26,455 nucleotides of DNA from Ignavibacteriales bacterium (GTDB lineage Bacteria; Bacteroidota; Ignavibacteria; Ignavibacteriales; Ignavibacteriaceae): positions 1 to 26,455 of the forward strand of contig JAGUXE010000028.1 in assembly GCA_020061995.1 (NCBI GenBank), read 5' to 3'. The stretch's first letter is position 1; the number at the start of each line of letters is the position of its first letter. The position numbers and the translations under genes are program-made. Shown in pieces: positions 19,727-26,455 of this stretch. Below the pieces are notes generated by a model. It made no database searches, was not told the DNA's origin, and saw only the letters and a list, made by a program, of their open reading frames with translations.

Positions 19727-20425
19727 CTAAATTTTTAAAAATGAATTAACCACAGAACGAAAAATTGATTTTCCTTCAGTATTTCCTAAAATAGGATTGC
19801 AAACTCTTTCCGGGTGAGGCATCATTCCCAGAATGTTACCTCTTTTATTGATTATCCCTGCAATATTTTCAACAGAACCATTCGGGTTAGATTGTGAACC
19901 AATGTTTCCATCGCTATCTGTGTACCTAAATACTATCTGATTATTCCGATTCAATTCATTCAAAGTTTCTAAATCGACGAAGTAATTTCCTTCACCGTGA
20001 GCAATAGGAATTTTTAATATATCACCATCCAATTTATTCGAAAAGATGGATGATTTATTAATTACTTTAAGATATACATCTTTACATACAAATTTCAAAG
20101 ATTCATTCTTGAGTAATACTCCGGGAAGCAATCCGCTTTCAGTCAGTATTTGAAAACCGTTGCAAATCCCTATAACTATCCCACCATTTTCGGCGAAATT
20201 TATAACCTCTTGCATTAATGGTGAGAGTTTTGCTATAGCTCCGGATCGAAGATAATCACCATAAGAAAACCCGCCGGGTAAAATTATTACATTAGAATTT
20301 TTTATTGAATGATCTTTGTGCCATAAGAATTCAGCTTCGTAACCAAGCACTTGTTTTACCGAATAATATGCATCATGGTCACAGTTAGATCCGGGGAAAA
20401 CAACAATACCGAATTTAACTTTCAT
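19727..20425 (-). CDS. purQ: FGAM synthase glutaminase subunit PurQ
   Basis: Class I glutamine amidotransferase that supplies ammonia to PurL for formylglycinamidine ribonucleotide synthesis, the fourth step of purine synthesis. The 232 residues show GIVVFPGSNCDHD, LPGGFSYGDYLR, nucleophile Cys88 in GICNGFQIL, and His204/Glu206 in MMPHPERV, so the triad is complete. The start overlaps purS by 11 nt, as expected for proteins of one complex. purL, the synthase partner, is not in the window. Confidence 0.97.
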   Translation of the reverse strand: MKVKFGIVVFPGSNCDHDAYYSVKQVLGYEAEFLWHKDHSIKNSNVIILPGGFSYGDYLRSGAIAKLSPLMQEVINFAENGGIVIGICNGFQILTESGLLPGVLLKNESLKFVCKDVYLKVINKSSIFSNKLDGDILKIPIAHGEGNYFVDLETLNELNRNNQIVFRYTDSDGNIGSQSNPNGSVENIAGIINKRGNILGMMPHPERVCNPILGNTEGKSIFRSVVNSFLKI

Positions 20426-20672
20426 TCACTTTTTCCAAAATTATTTCAAAGTCTTCCATAATTGGATTTGCGAGTAATTTATTACAAAATTCAGTGGCTT
20501 CAGTTTTGGCTATAACTTCATCAGATGTTGCGATAAGAAATTCTATTGATTTATCTATTCTAACTTTTGAAATATTTGAATACCCAAGCAGATTTGCTCC
20601 TTGTTCAGAAGCTTTTCCCTGCGGATCCAAAATAGACTTTCTTCTCTTAACTAAAATTTTTGCTTTATACAT
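20415..20672 (-). CDS. purS: FGAM synthase subunit PurS
   Basis: Small (85-residue) bridging subunit of the three-part PurLQS complex used by bacteria with the short PurL. Motifs are AKILVKRRKSILDPQGKA at the N-terminus, LGYSNISKVRIDKSIEF in the middle, and CNKLLANPIMEDFEI at the end. It lies 47 nt downstream of pssA and overlaps purQ by 11 nt. Confidence 0.95.
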   Translation of the reverse strand: MYKAKILVKRRKSILDPQGKASEQGANLLGYSNISKVRIDKSIEFLIATSDEVIAKTEATEFCNKLLANPIMEDFEIILEKVNES

Positions 20673-20719
20673 TTTATCCTAGATTTTTAAAATTCGAGAA
20701 ATTATAAAATACAAATCGT

Positions 20720-21433
20720 TTACGATTTTTGTTTAATATAACTGAAAACTTGTCTAAAGATACCAAATACGATTACGAAAATAAAGATATAAAAGATGGC
20801 TTTCCCTTCGGTAATAAGGAAAACAATTAATGCGGATATAAAAAAGACAAAAATGAGCGGTTTTTCTTTTATACTCTTAATATTAGGTTTAGGAATTGTG
20901 TCATATTTTATTTTACTTATCATCAATAACGAGAGGAGTATTGTTAAAGGAATTACAAAAAGATCAAAAGGTGGAATTAAAATTGAGTCTGTATAATAGA
21001 CTAAAATGAATGAAGAGACAGTGATTGCAGCCATTGGAATTGGGAGTCCACTAAAATATTCTTTATCAAATCCGACAAGTTGAGTGTTAAACCGAGCTAA
21101 ACGGTAAGCCCCTGAAACTAAAAAAACTATTGCAATAAAAAGTCCTAAATATTCAAAATTATAGAGATGTAATTTCCACAATAAAAATGCTGGAGCAAAG
21201 CCAAAACTAACTACGTCCGCTAGTGAGTCCAACTCCACACCTAATCTGCTGCTTGTATTAGTTAGTCTAGCGAAAAGTCCGTCTAATGCATCTGCAATTG
21301 CTGCAAGTATAATAAGAATTGCTGCAAAATGAAAATTCCCTGCGGTAGCCTCGACAACCGAAAAAAAGCCAAAAGCCATGTTTAATGCCGTAAAAAAATT
21401 GGGGATTACTTTTTTTAAAGAAGAGGAATCCAT
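20720..21433 (-). CDS. pssA: CDP-diacylglycerol-serine O-phosphatidyltransferase
   Basis: Inner-membrane enzyme joining CDP-diacylglycerol and serine to make phosphatidylserine. The 237 residues contain the CDP-alcohol phosphotransferase motif with Asp48, Asp51-Gly52, Ala55-Arg56, Gly65, Asp69 and Asp73. The PNFFTALNMAFGFFSV stretch near the N-terminus and six to eight hydrophobic segments fit the Gram-positive/PssA type. It starts 3 nt after psd, which uses its product, so both steps to phosphatidylethanolamine are encoded together. Confidence 0.96.
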   Translation of the reverse strand: MDSSSLKKVIPNFFTALNMAFGFFSVVEATAGNFHFAAILIILAAIADALDGLFARLTNTSSRLGVELDSLADVVSFGFAPAFLLWKLHLYNFEYLGLFIAIVFLVSGAYRLARFNTQLVGFDKEYFSGLPIPMAAITVSSFILVYYTDSILIPPFDLFVIPLTILLSLLMISKIKYDTIPKPNIKSIKEKPLIFVFFISALIVFLITEGKAIFYIFIFVIVFGIFRQVFSYIKQKS

Positions 21434-21436
21434 CAG

Positions 21437-22093
21437 CTAGTTCTTTCGAGGGAATTTAAACAAAATGGTTTCGCCAGCTTTGACAATCTCATCTTTAGCT
21501 ACTAAGACTTCACATTCAGCAGGGACTATAACATCCACACGGCTTCCAAATTTTATCATTCCGAATCTTTCACCGGCTTTAACCTGTTCACCTTCTTTAA
21601 GATCATATACGATTCTACGTGCAACAAAACCTGCGACTTGAGTGAAAAATACTTTACCATATTTACTACTGATTCCGATTTCGGATCTTTCATTTTTTTC
21701 GGATGCTTTATCATCATAAGCCACCAAATATTCGCCTTTGCAATAACGCACAAGTTCAACAACACCATCAATAGGTATTCTATTAACATGTACATTCAAT
21801 GGAGACATAAATACTGAGACTTGCTTAGCTTTACCGTTGATAAACTTGTTATCATCTACTTCTTTAACAAAAAGCACTCTTCCATCGGCAGGGGAAATTA
21901 CCGCTTCATCTATTTTGGGTGAAACTCTCTCAGGGTCTCTAAAAAAATTGAGAGTAAAAATCATCATCAAGATTGCTAGCAGAATTAATAGTCCTCTTAA
22001 AACAAGACTATTCATGAAGAAGCTTGAGGCTATCAGTATAAAGGAAATAAATGAAATAATCCCTACTGTCGTATATCCGTATTTTGTTATCAT
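21437..22093 (-). CDS. psd: Phosphatidylserine decarboxylase (short, archaeal-type)
   Basis: Decarboxylates phosphatidylserine to phosphatidylethanolamine. At 218 residues it is the short PSD-A type. Two hydrophobic segments anchor the N-terminus, followed by FFRDPER, SPADGRV and the conserved VHVNRIPIDG. The pyruvoyl cleavage site is Gly183-Ser184 in KFGSRVDVIVP, which predicts self-cleavage into a large beta and small alpha chain. It lies between the PurC-like gene (4-nt gap) and pssA (3-nt gap). Confidence 0.95.
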   Translation of the reverse strand: MITKYGYTTVGIISFISFILIASSFFMNSLVLRGLLILLAILMMIFTLNFFRDPERVSPKIDEAVISPADGRVLFVKEVDDNKFINGKAKQVSVFMSPLNVHVNRIPIDGVVELVRYCKGEYLVAYDDKASEKNERSEIGISSKYGKVFFTQVAGFVARRIVYDLKEGEQVKAGERFGMIKFGSRVDVIVPAECEVLVAKDEIVKAGETILFKFPRKN

Positions 22094-22097
22094 ATCT

Positions 22098-22769
22098 CTA
22101 ATATAATTGTTCGTGAAAAATATCTGTATATCTTCTAAATTGTTTAGAAGTTAAAATTTTGTATGGATTTAGAAAGTTCCCATCATTTTGGATTGGGATA
22201 ATATTTATCCCAAGCGGAGAAAACTCCCCAAGAAGAAAAACTTTATCTTCAAATCTGCCAAAAAAACTATTGAATTCTACAAGATTAAAACCTCTTCTCT
22301 CAAAAAAAGATTTTAATACAACGTTAGCTTTGGATGCAATACGCAACATCATTTTAATCTCACTGGAATCCGCAATCTCAAATGCTACTAAATGACTTTC
22401 AGAAACAAAATGTTCTAATTCTTCACCAAAGTAAAACTCAAATATAGGGATTTGCAATGAATCAAATTCTCTCTTTTGAAATATACGGGAATTTTTTTTA
22501 TCGAACGCATTTAAAACCTTTAATCTAAGCCGAAAAAAAGAAACGTTCTGATGAATTAATTTCGTAGAGGTTTTGCTAACCAATTGTGGCAACGGTATAT
22601 TATATTGCAAAAGGTAATCAAAAAAGAATGAGTTGATTTTCGCTAAACTTTCAGCAATATTTTTACTTCTGAATTTTAAATTCTTATTTATATGTATAAT
22701 GTCCGAAAATTCTTTAACAGAAATTTCGTCGTTATTCAAGTCAATATAGTTTGATAAAAAATAATTCAC
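22098..22769 (-). CDS. Degenerate SAICAR synthetase (PurC)-like protein
   Basis: A 223-residue protein that does not carry a standard family motif set. I can align it along most of its length with PurC from memory. SLAKINSFFFDYLLQYNIP corresponds to the PurC helix before GIPTHF. IPIFEFYFGEELEHFVSE corresponds to the PIxEFYYKDDxLxDPxxxE strand. RRGFNLVEFNSFFG corresponds to the LIDFKLEFG region, and LGEFSPLG to ADEISPD. The C-terminal KQFRRY also matches. The ATP-site EGKxK motif, the RN-x-x-AGS loop and the catalytic Asp residues are absent, so SAICAR synthetase activity is unlikely. The start is GTG, with an in-frame stop directly before it, so the N-terminus is truly short. It heads the cluster psd-pssA-purS-purQ. 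Function unknown. Confidence 0.7.
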   Translation of the reverse strand: MNYFLSNYIDLNNDEISVKEFSDIIHINKNLKFRSKNIAESLAKINSFFFDYLLQYNIPLPQLVSKTSTKLIHQNVSFFRLRLKVLNAFDKKNSRIFQKREFDSLQIPIFEFYFGEELEHFVSESHLVAFEIADSSEIKMMLRIASKANVVLKSFFERRGFNLVEFNSFFGRFEDKVFLLGEFSPLGINIIPIQNDGNFLNPYKILTSKQFRRYTDIFHEQLY

Positions 22770-22911
22770 TCAATCTTTTAATATTGTTAAATTAAAGTTC
22801 CGAAAAAAATGAACAAAAATTTATACAATAAATGTGTTAAAAGTCAAATCAATATTTTATATTTGAGATTATAACAAATCGGCATCTTGAAAATAATTTA
22901 AGGAGTTTTTT
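22770..22911. other. Divergent intergenic region with candidate ybaB promoter
   Basis: This 142-nt AT-rich gap separates the - strand cluster from the + strand ybaB operon and must hold promoters for both. On the + strand TATATTTG at 22858-22865 matches the TAnnTTTG element exactly. TGTG at 22833-22836, 21 nt upstream, is a one-mismatch -33 element. A strong ribosome binding site AAGGAG (22900-22905) precedes ybaB by 6 nt. I found no matching -7 element for the - strand gene. Confidence 0.4.
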
Positions 22912-23238
22912 ATGAAGGGTGGCATGCAGGGAATGTTGAAACAAGTTCAAAAAATGCAAGAAGAAATGCAGAGAGTTCAACAGGAATTAGGTAGTAAAAC
23001 TGTGACGGAAGAGGCTGGTGGCGGAATGATAAAAGCTACTGCTTCCGGTAATAAAGAGATCATTTCTGTCGAAATTGATTTACAAGTTATTAATGCTGAT
23101 GAAAAAGAGATACTTGAGGATTTAGTTGTTGCTGCTGTAAATAAGGCGCTAACTTCCGCCGGTAAAATGGCTGAAAATGAATTGGCTAAAGTTACAAAGG
23201 GAATGATTCCTCCGGGAATGAATATTCCAGGATTCTAA
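22912..23238 (+). CDS. YbaB/EbfC family nucleoid-associated protein
   Basis: A small (108-residue) dimeric DNA-binding protein of the family usually encoded directly before recR. A glycine/methionine-rich N-terminus (GGMQGMLKQVQKMQEEMQ) leads into a long helix. The conserved beta-region is VTEEAGGGMIKATASGNKEI, followed by VEIDLQVI, and the Gly/Pro tail ends GMNIPGF. It has the best ribosome binding site in the window and probably leads the operon ybaB-recR-methyltransferase-lipoproteins-ftsX. Confidence 0.96.
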   Translation: MKGGMQGMLKQVQKMQEEMQRVQQELGSKTVTEEAGGGMIKATASGNKEIISVEIDLQVINADEKEILEDLVVAAVNKALTSAGKMAENELAKVTKGMIPPGMNIPGF

Positions 23239-23239
23239 A

Positions 23240-23836
23240 TTGACTATTGCTGAACCTTTACAAATTGCAATTGAAGAATTAAGTAAGTTTCCTGGTATCG
23301 GGAGGAAAACTGCTCAACGCCTTGCAATATATTTATTAAAATCTAAGCGGGACGATGTTAATTCTTTAGTCAAATCGATTATTGATCTTAAAGAAAAATT
23401 AACTTTTTGCAAGATCTGTTTCAACTTAACCGAATATGAAACATGTGAGATTTGTTCCAATCATAAAAGAGATCATAGTATAATTTGTGTTGTCGAAGAA
23501 ATTAGTGATGTTATTGCCATTGAAAAGACAAATGAATACCGAGGACTGTACCACGTGTTAGGGGGAGTGCTTTCCCCTTTAAATGGTGTAAATCAAGATG
23601 ATCTTAAAATAAGAGAATTATTAAATCGTTTGAAGGATGATGCGGTCAGAGAAATTATTTTAGCTATTAATCCTGATACAGAAGGTGAAACTACCTCTTT
23701 ATATTTGGCTAAGTTGATTAAGCCATTAAATATTCAAGTTACAAGAATAGCACGCGGACTTCCTATTGGAGGGGATTTAGAATTTGCCGATGATGCTACA
23801 ATTGGAAGAGCAGTTCAGGGAAGAATAGTTATTTGA
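23240..23836 (+). CDS. recR: Recombination protein RecR
   Basis: Acts with RecF and RecO to load RecA at gaps. The 198 residues have an N-terminal helix-hairpin-helix (LSKFPGIGRKTAQRLA), a four-Cys zinc finger at Cys57, 60, 69 and 72, a Toprim domain (ICVVEEISDVIAIE, YHVLGGVLSPLNG), and the C-terminal GGDLEFADDATIGRA. The start is TTG at 23240, one nt after the ybaB stop, with AGGA at the end of ybaB as a likely ribosome binding site. It overlaps the next gene by 4 nt (TTGA). Confidence 0.97.
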   Translation: MTIAEPLQIAIEELSKFPGIGRKTAQRLAIYLLKSKRDDVNSLVKSIIDLKEKLTFCKICFNLTEYETCEICSNHKRDHSIICVVEEISDVIAIEKTNEYRGLYHVLGGVLSPLNGVNQDDLKIRELLNRLKDDAVREIILAINPDTEGETTSLYLAKLIKPLNIQVTRIARGLPIGGDLEFADDATIGRAVQGRIVI

Positions 23837-24570
23837 AAGGTGAGTGGTTCAAAGACTGGTTTGAGACTATTGAATATCTTACAGTATATAAGCATAGAGA
23901 TTCTTTAGATGCTACCAATGCTGTTGACCTGATTCTAAAAAATATAGATAAGACTAAAACAAAATCTGTTTTAGACCTTGCTTGTGGTGCAGGGCGGCAT
24001 TCTATTTTATTAGCACAAAAGGGTTTTGATGTTGTCGGTGTTGATTTGAGTAAAAATTTGCTTAAAAATGCCAAGTCAAAAGCTAATGAATTACAGTTAT
24101 CAATAAAATTTATAGAAGCCGACTTACGTACATTCAGTGTTAACCGGACATTTGACCTTATTCTGAATTTATTTACGAGTTTTGGTTATTTTAATATGGA
24201 TGAAGAAAACGAAAAAATATTTTCATTGGCTTCAAGACTATTGAACGATGACGGCATTTTTATTTTTGACTATTTTAACTCCGAATATGTAATCAAAAAT
24301 TTAGTACCGTATTCAATAGATAAGTATGACGATTTCACGATCGAACAATTTAGAAGTATACAAGGTGATCGAGTGGTTAAAATTATAAAAATAACCACAG
24401 TAGAGGGGGTTAGAGAATTTACTGAATCTGTTAGACTTTATAGCTTGGAGTGGATAAAAGAATCGCTGCAAATAAATGATTTTCAAATAGAAAATGTATA
24501 TGGTACTTATGACGGTGATGAGTTCTCGATTGAAAACTCACCAAGAATTTTTATAACTTGTAAAAAGTGA
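23833..24570 (+). CDS. Class I SAM-dependent methyltransferase
   Basis: A 245-residue Rossmann-fold methyltransferase. Motif I is VLDLACGAGRHSILLA near residue 40, the acidic ribose-binding end of strand 2 is VVGVDLSKNLL, and later motifs include IKFIEADLR and FDLILNLFTSFGYF. The N-terminal WFKDWFETIEYLTVYKHRD is typical of a group seen next to recR in Bacteroidota. The substrate is not known and nothing here identifies it. The start is TTG overlapping the recR stop (TTGA), and the stop overlaps the next gene (GTGA), so translation is coupled on both sides. Confidence 0.92.
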   Translation: MKGEWFKDWFETIEYLTVYKHRDSLDATNAVDLILKNIDKTKTKSVLDLACGAGRHSILLAQKGFDVVGVDLSKNLLKNAKSKANELQLSIKFIEADLRTFSVNRTFDLILNLFTSFGYFNMDEENEKIFSLASRLLNDDGIFIFDYFNSEYVIKNLVPYSIDKYDDFTIEQFRSIQGDRVVKIIKITTVEGVREFTESVRLYSLEWIKESLQINDFQIENVYGTYDGDEFSIENSPRIFITCKK

Positions 24571-25160
24571 AAACAAAAAAGAATATATTTTTAGTTCTCC
24601 TCACATTTCTAGTTTTTATAATTGGGTGTGATTTACTGTCAGTAAGGAATGCTGAACAACCGGATCAGCCAAGAGGTACTTTCCAATATGCAGTTACATT
24701 TGACGATTTAATCGGTAACTTAATAAATTCAATAAAAGAGAAAAACACCCAAAATTATTTATCATGTTTAGCTGATTCTGCTTATTCAAATATTGGTTTT
24801 ACTTTTATACCATCTGCAGGATCTTCATCATTATATCCGGCACTAATTGATAACTGGTCGAGGAATAATGAGGAACAGTACTTTAAAAATATGATAATAC
24901 GGATCTCGCAAGATCAGGAATTGAATTTAGTAGTAAAAGAGGCGCAATCAGTTTATCAGGGAGACACTGTTGTATACTCTGCGAAATACAGTTTTTTAGT
25001 TCCGGTATTTTCAAGTTCAGAGACAAATATTTTCCAGGGTGAATTGAAGTTTAAGATTATAAGAGATACAAGATTTGGTTGGGCAATTTTTAATTGGCAG
25101 GATATAAAAAATAGTGAATCCCCGACATGGAGTGAGCTTAAAGGGCAGTTTAATTATTAG
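24567..25160 (+). CDS. Putative lipoprotein, possibly NTF2-like (tandem copy 1)
   Basis: A 197-residue protein starting at GTG, overlapping the methyltransferase stop by 4 nt. The signal peptide ends FIIGCDLL, giving a lipidated Cys21. The mature part begins with a Gln/Pro-rich linker, then FDDLIGNLINSIKEKNTQNY, a helix typical of the start of NTF2/SnoaL-type small domains. It ends in beta strands with GWAIFNWQDIKNSE. I do not recognise a specific family, and the fold is inferred from layout. The next gene has a similar plan. Confidence 0.85.
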   Translation: MKTKKNIFLVLLTFLVFIIGCDLLSVRNAEQPDQPRGTFQYAVTFDDLIGNLINSIKEKNTQNYLSCLADSAYSNIGFTFIPSAGSSSLYPALIDNWSRNNEEQYFKNMIIRISQDQELNLVVKEAQSVYQGDTVVYSAKYSFLVPVFSSSETNIFQGELKFKIIRDTRFGWAIFNWQDIKNSESPTWSELKGQFNY

Positions 25161-25653
25161 TAGTTTAATCGGATTATTTATTTTCCAATTAAGTGCTTGC
25201 GTAAATCCTTTTGCTCCCAAATTAGATTTTAATTCAGATACAGGAGGAAGTCTTTCAGATCTAACTTCTGTTGATGGAGTTTTTCAAAATTTGCAATATT
25301 CCTATACTTTTAAAGATTCAACAATTTATGGAAAACTTTTAGCTGATGATTTCCTTTTTACATACAGAAATTATGATTTAGGGTTTGATGTCTCGTGGGG
25401 AAGAGATGAGGAAATGAAAACAACATACGGACTATTTCAGAATACTGAGAGAATTGATCTTATATGGAATAATATAGTCGCCTCATCACAAGACTCTGTT
25501 GAAGCAACTTTAATAAGGGGTTTTAACTTGACTATCACATTTAATCCAACTGATGTGATTAGGATTGACGGCCGTGTTAATCTTTTACTTAAAAAAAATA
25601 TCCAAACGAATAATTGGGCAATTCATCGTTGGGTAGACGAATCTAACTTTTAG
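25114..25653 (+). CDS. Putative lipoprotein (tandem copy 2)
   Basis: A 179-residue protein with a canonical lipobox LSAC at residues 26-29, followed by VNPFAPKLDFNSD. The first start is GTG 25114, giving a 47-nt overlap with the upstream gene and AGGA 11 nt before it. GTG 25132 is an alternative with a shorter signal peptide. The mature domain (DGVFQNLQYSYTFKDSTIYGKLLADDF) and its C-terminal NNWAIHRWVDESNF match the plan of the upstream lipoprotein, suggesting a diverged duplication. ftsX follows after 6 nt. Confidence 0.82.
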   Translation: MNPRHGVSLKGSLIISSLIGLFIFQLSACVNPFAPKLDFNSDTGGSLSDLTSVDGVFQNLQYSYTFKDSTIYGKLLADDFLFTYRNYDLGFDVSWGRDEEMKTTYGLFQNTERIDLIWNNIVASSQDSVEATLIRGFNLTITFNPTDVIRIDGRVNLLLKKNIQTNNWAIHRWVDESNF

Positions 25654-25659
25654 AACGAT

Positions 25660-26455
25660 ATGCTATTTATTATTAAAGAAACACTTAGGTCCATCGGAAG
25701 AACGAAAATTTCTTTCAGCTTTGCATTTATCTCAACTACAATAAGTATATTTTTAATTCAGCTTACATTTTATTCTGTTCATTTTTCTGAATATTATGAA
25801 TCAGAAATTAAGAAGAATTTTTTTGTCAATATTTTTTTGATTGAAGGAATTGATCAGAATAAACAAAAGACGATATTAACTGAAATCAAAGCTACTGGTT
25901 TTGCTGAAAATACTGTTTTCATAAGTAAAGAAGATGCTAAAAAAAGGTTTATCAAGGAAACGGGTGAGGATTTTTCCAATATTTTAAAGAATAATCCTTT
26001 GCCTGCATCATTTGTGGTTGCGTTATCCCCATTAACATTTGAAAATTTTAATATCAAAAAAATTCTTGATATATTCGAAGCAATTCCCGGAGTTGAGAGT
26101 GTTTTTTTTGAATCTGAATTATACGATAGAGCCTTGAATCTTATAAATTCCGCACAGAAATATCTTTGGATATTTGTTGGGATATTTACTTTTCTTGCAT
26201 TCTACATTCTTTACAGTACGTTGAGGCTAATTCTTGAAAATCAAACAGAAGAAATCTTAACAATGAAATTAGTTGGGGCTTCTACAATAATGATTTCAGC
26301 TCCAATAATTCTTAGTGGTGTATTTATTGGGCTTTTAGGGGCAGTTTTTTCAAATTTATCTCTTTTTGCAATTCAAGGACTTACAAATAAGTTAATCAGC
26401 AATACTTTGTTACCAATAAGTCGATCCATGAGTTACTTATTTTATTCAAGTTTTA
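25660..26455 (+). CDS. ftsX: Cell division protein FtsX (3' end outside window)
   Basis: An open frame from ATG 25660 runs to the window edge, giving 265 visible residues. It starts MLFIIKETLRSIGRTK followed by the first membrane segment. The extracytoplasmic domain contains the family motifs VFISKEDAKKRF, NPLPASFVVAL and GVESVFFES. A membrane segment (YLWIFVGIFTFLAFYIL) leads to the conserved LTMKLVGAS loop and a further segment. With FtsE, FtsX forms an ABC-type complex that activates peptidoglycan hydrolases at division. No ftsE lies upstream, as is common in the Bacteroidota lineage. Confidence 0.95.
   Translation, partial: MLFIIKETLRSIGRTKISFSFAFISTTISIFLIQLTFYSVHFSEYYESEIKKNFFVNIFLIEGIDQNKQKTILTEIKATGFAENTVFISKEDAKKRFIKETGEDFSNILKNNPLPASFVVALSPLTFENFNIKKILDIFEAIPGVESVFFESELYDRALNLINSAQKYLWIFVGIFTFLAFYILYSTLRLILENQTEEILTMKLVGASTIMISAPIILSGVFIGLLGAVFSNLSLFAIQGLTNKLISNTLLPISRSMSYLFYSSF

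Noticed and set aside
22770..22911. Frameshifted N-terminus of PurC upstream of the GTG start
   Set aside because: I translated the - strand across the part of the gap nearest the GTG start, looking for an EGKxK motif; none was found and stops interrupt the sequence.

Overview
The window is AT-rich chromosomal DNA, densely packed with mostly housekeeping genes. It looks like a member of the Bacteroidota/Chlorobiota/Ignavibacteria group. The evidence is a Y_Y_Y-type propeller sensor kinase, a tgt-yajC pair, a DUF1343/NamZ amidase-like gene, an endonuclease-type MutL, a short archaeal-type Psd, and candidate promoters of the Bacteroidetes form (TTTG, about 20 nt, TAnnTTTG). Ignavibacteria is my best guess, but I cannot prove it from sequence alone. 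I saw no mobile element, CRISPR array, rRNA or tRNA.

Layout. (1) Bases 1-13500 are all on the + strand: a sensor kinase cut by the left edge, folA, mutL, an acyl-CoA mutase large subunit, a UbiA-family phosphoribosyltransferase, a small lipoprotein, a CNNM/CorC transporter, a DCC-family protein, tgt, yajC, ribBA and a long-form NfeD. A strong hairpin terminator at 13511-13548 closes this block. (2) Bases 13550-22769 are all on the - strand. In transcription order they encode a degenerate PurC-like protein, psd, pssA, purS, purQ, two small TatA proteins, gatA, sucD, ndk, a Nudix hydrolase, a NamZ-type muramidase and a lipoprotein. Most gaps are 0-50 nt. (3) After a divergent 142-nt gap, 22912-26455 is again + strand: ybaB, recR, a SAM methyltransferase, two lipoproteins and the start of ftsX, which runs off the right edge.

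How the genes work together. The blocks mix DNA repair (mutL, recR), folate, purine and riboflavin synthesis (folA, purS/purQ, ribBA), translation fidelity (gatA, tgt), phosphatidylethanolamine synthesis (pssA then psd), central carbon metabolism (sucD), protein export (yajC, two tatA) and envelope upkeep (namZ, nfeD, ftsX, lipoproteins).

The two observations most worth attention are these. The 'methylmalonyl-CoA mutase' at 4780-6435 carries the Phe/Gln active-site pair of isobutyryl-CoA mutase instead of the Tyr/Arg pair of methylmalonyl-CoA mutase. The otherwise unrecognisable protein at 22098-22769 aligns along its length with SAICAR synthetase (PurC) but has lost the catalytic motifs, and it heads a cluster containing purS and purQ. 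No obvious defence or mobile system is present.
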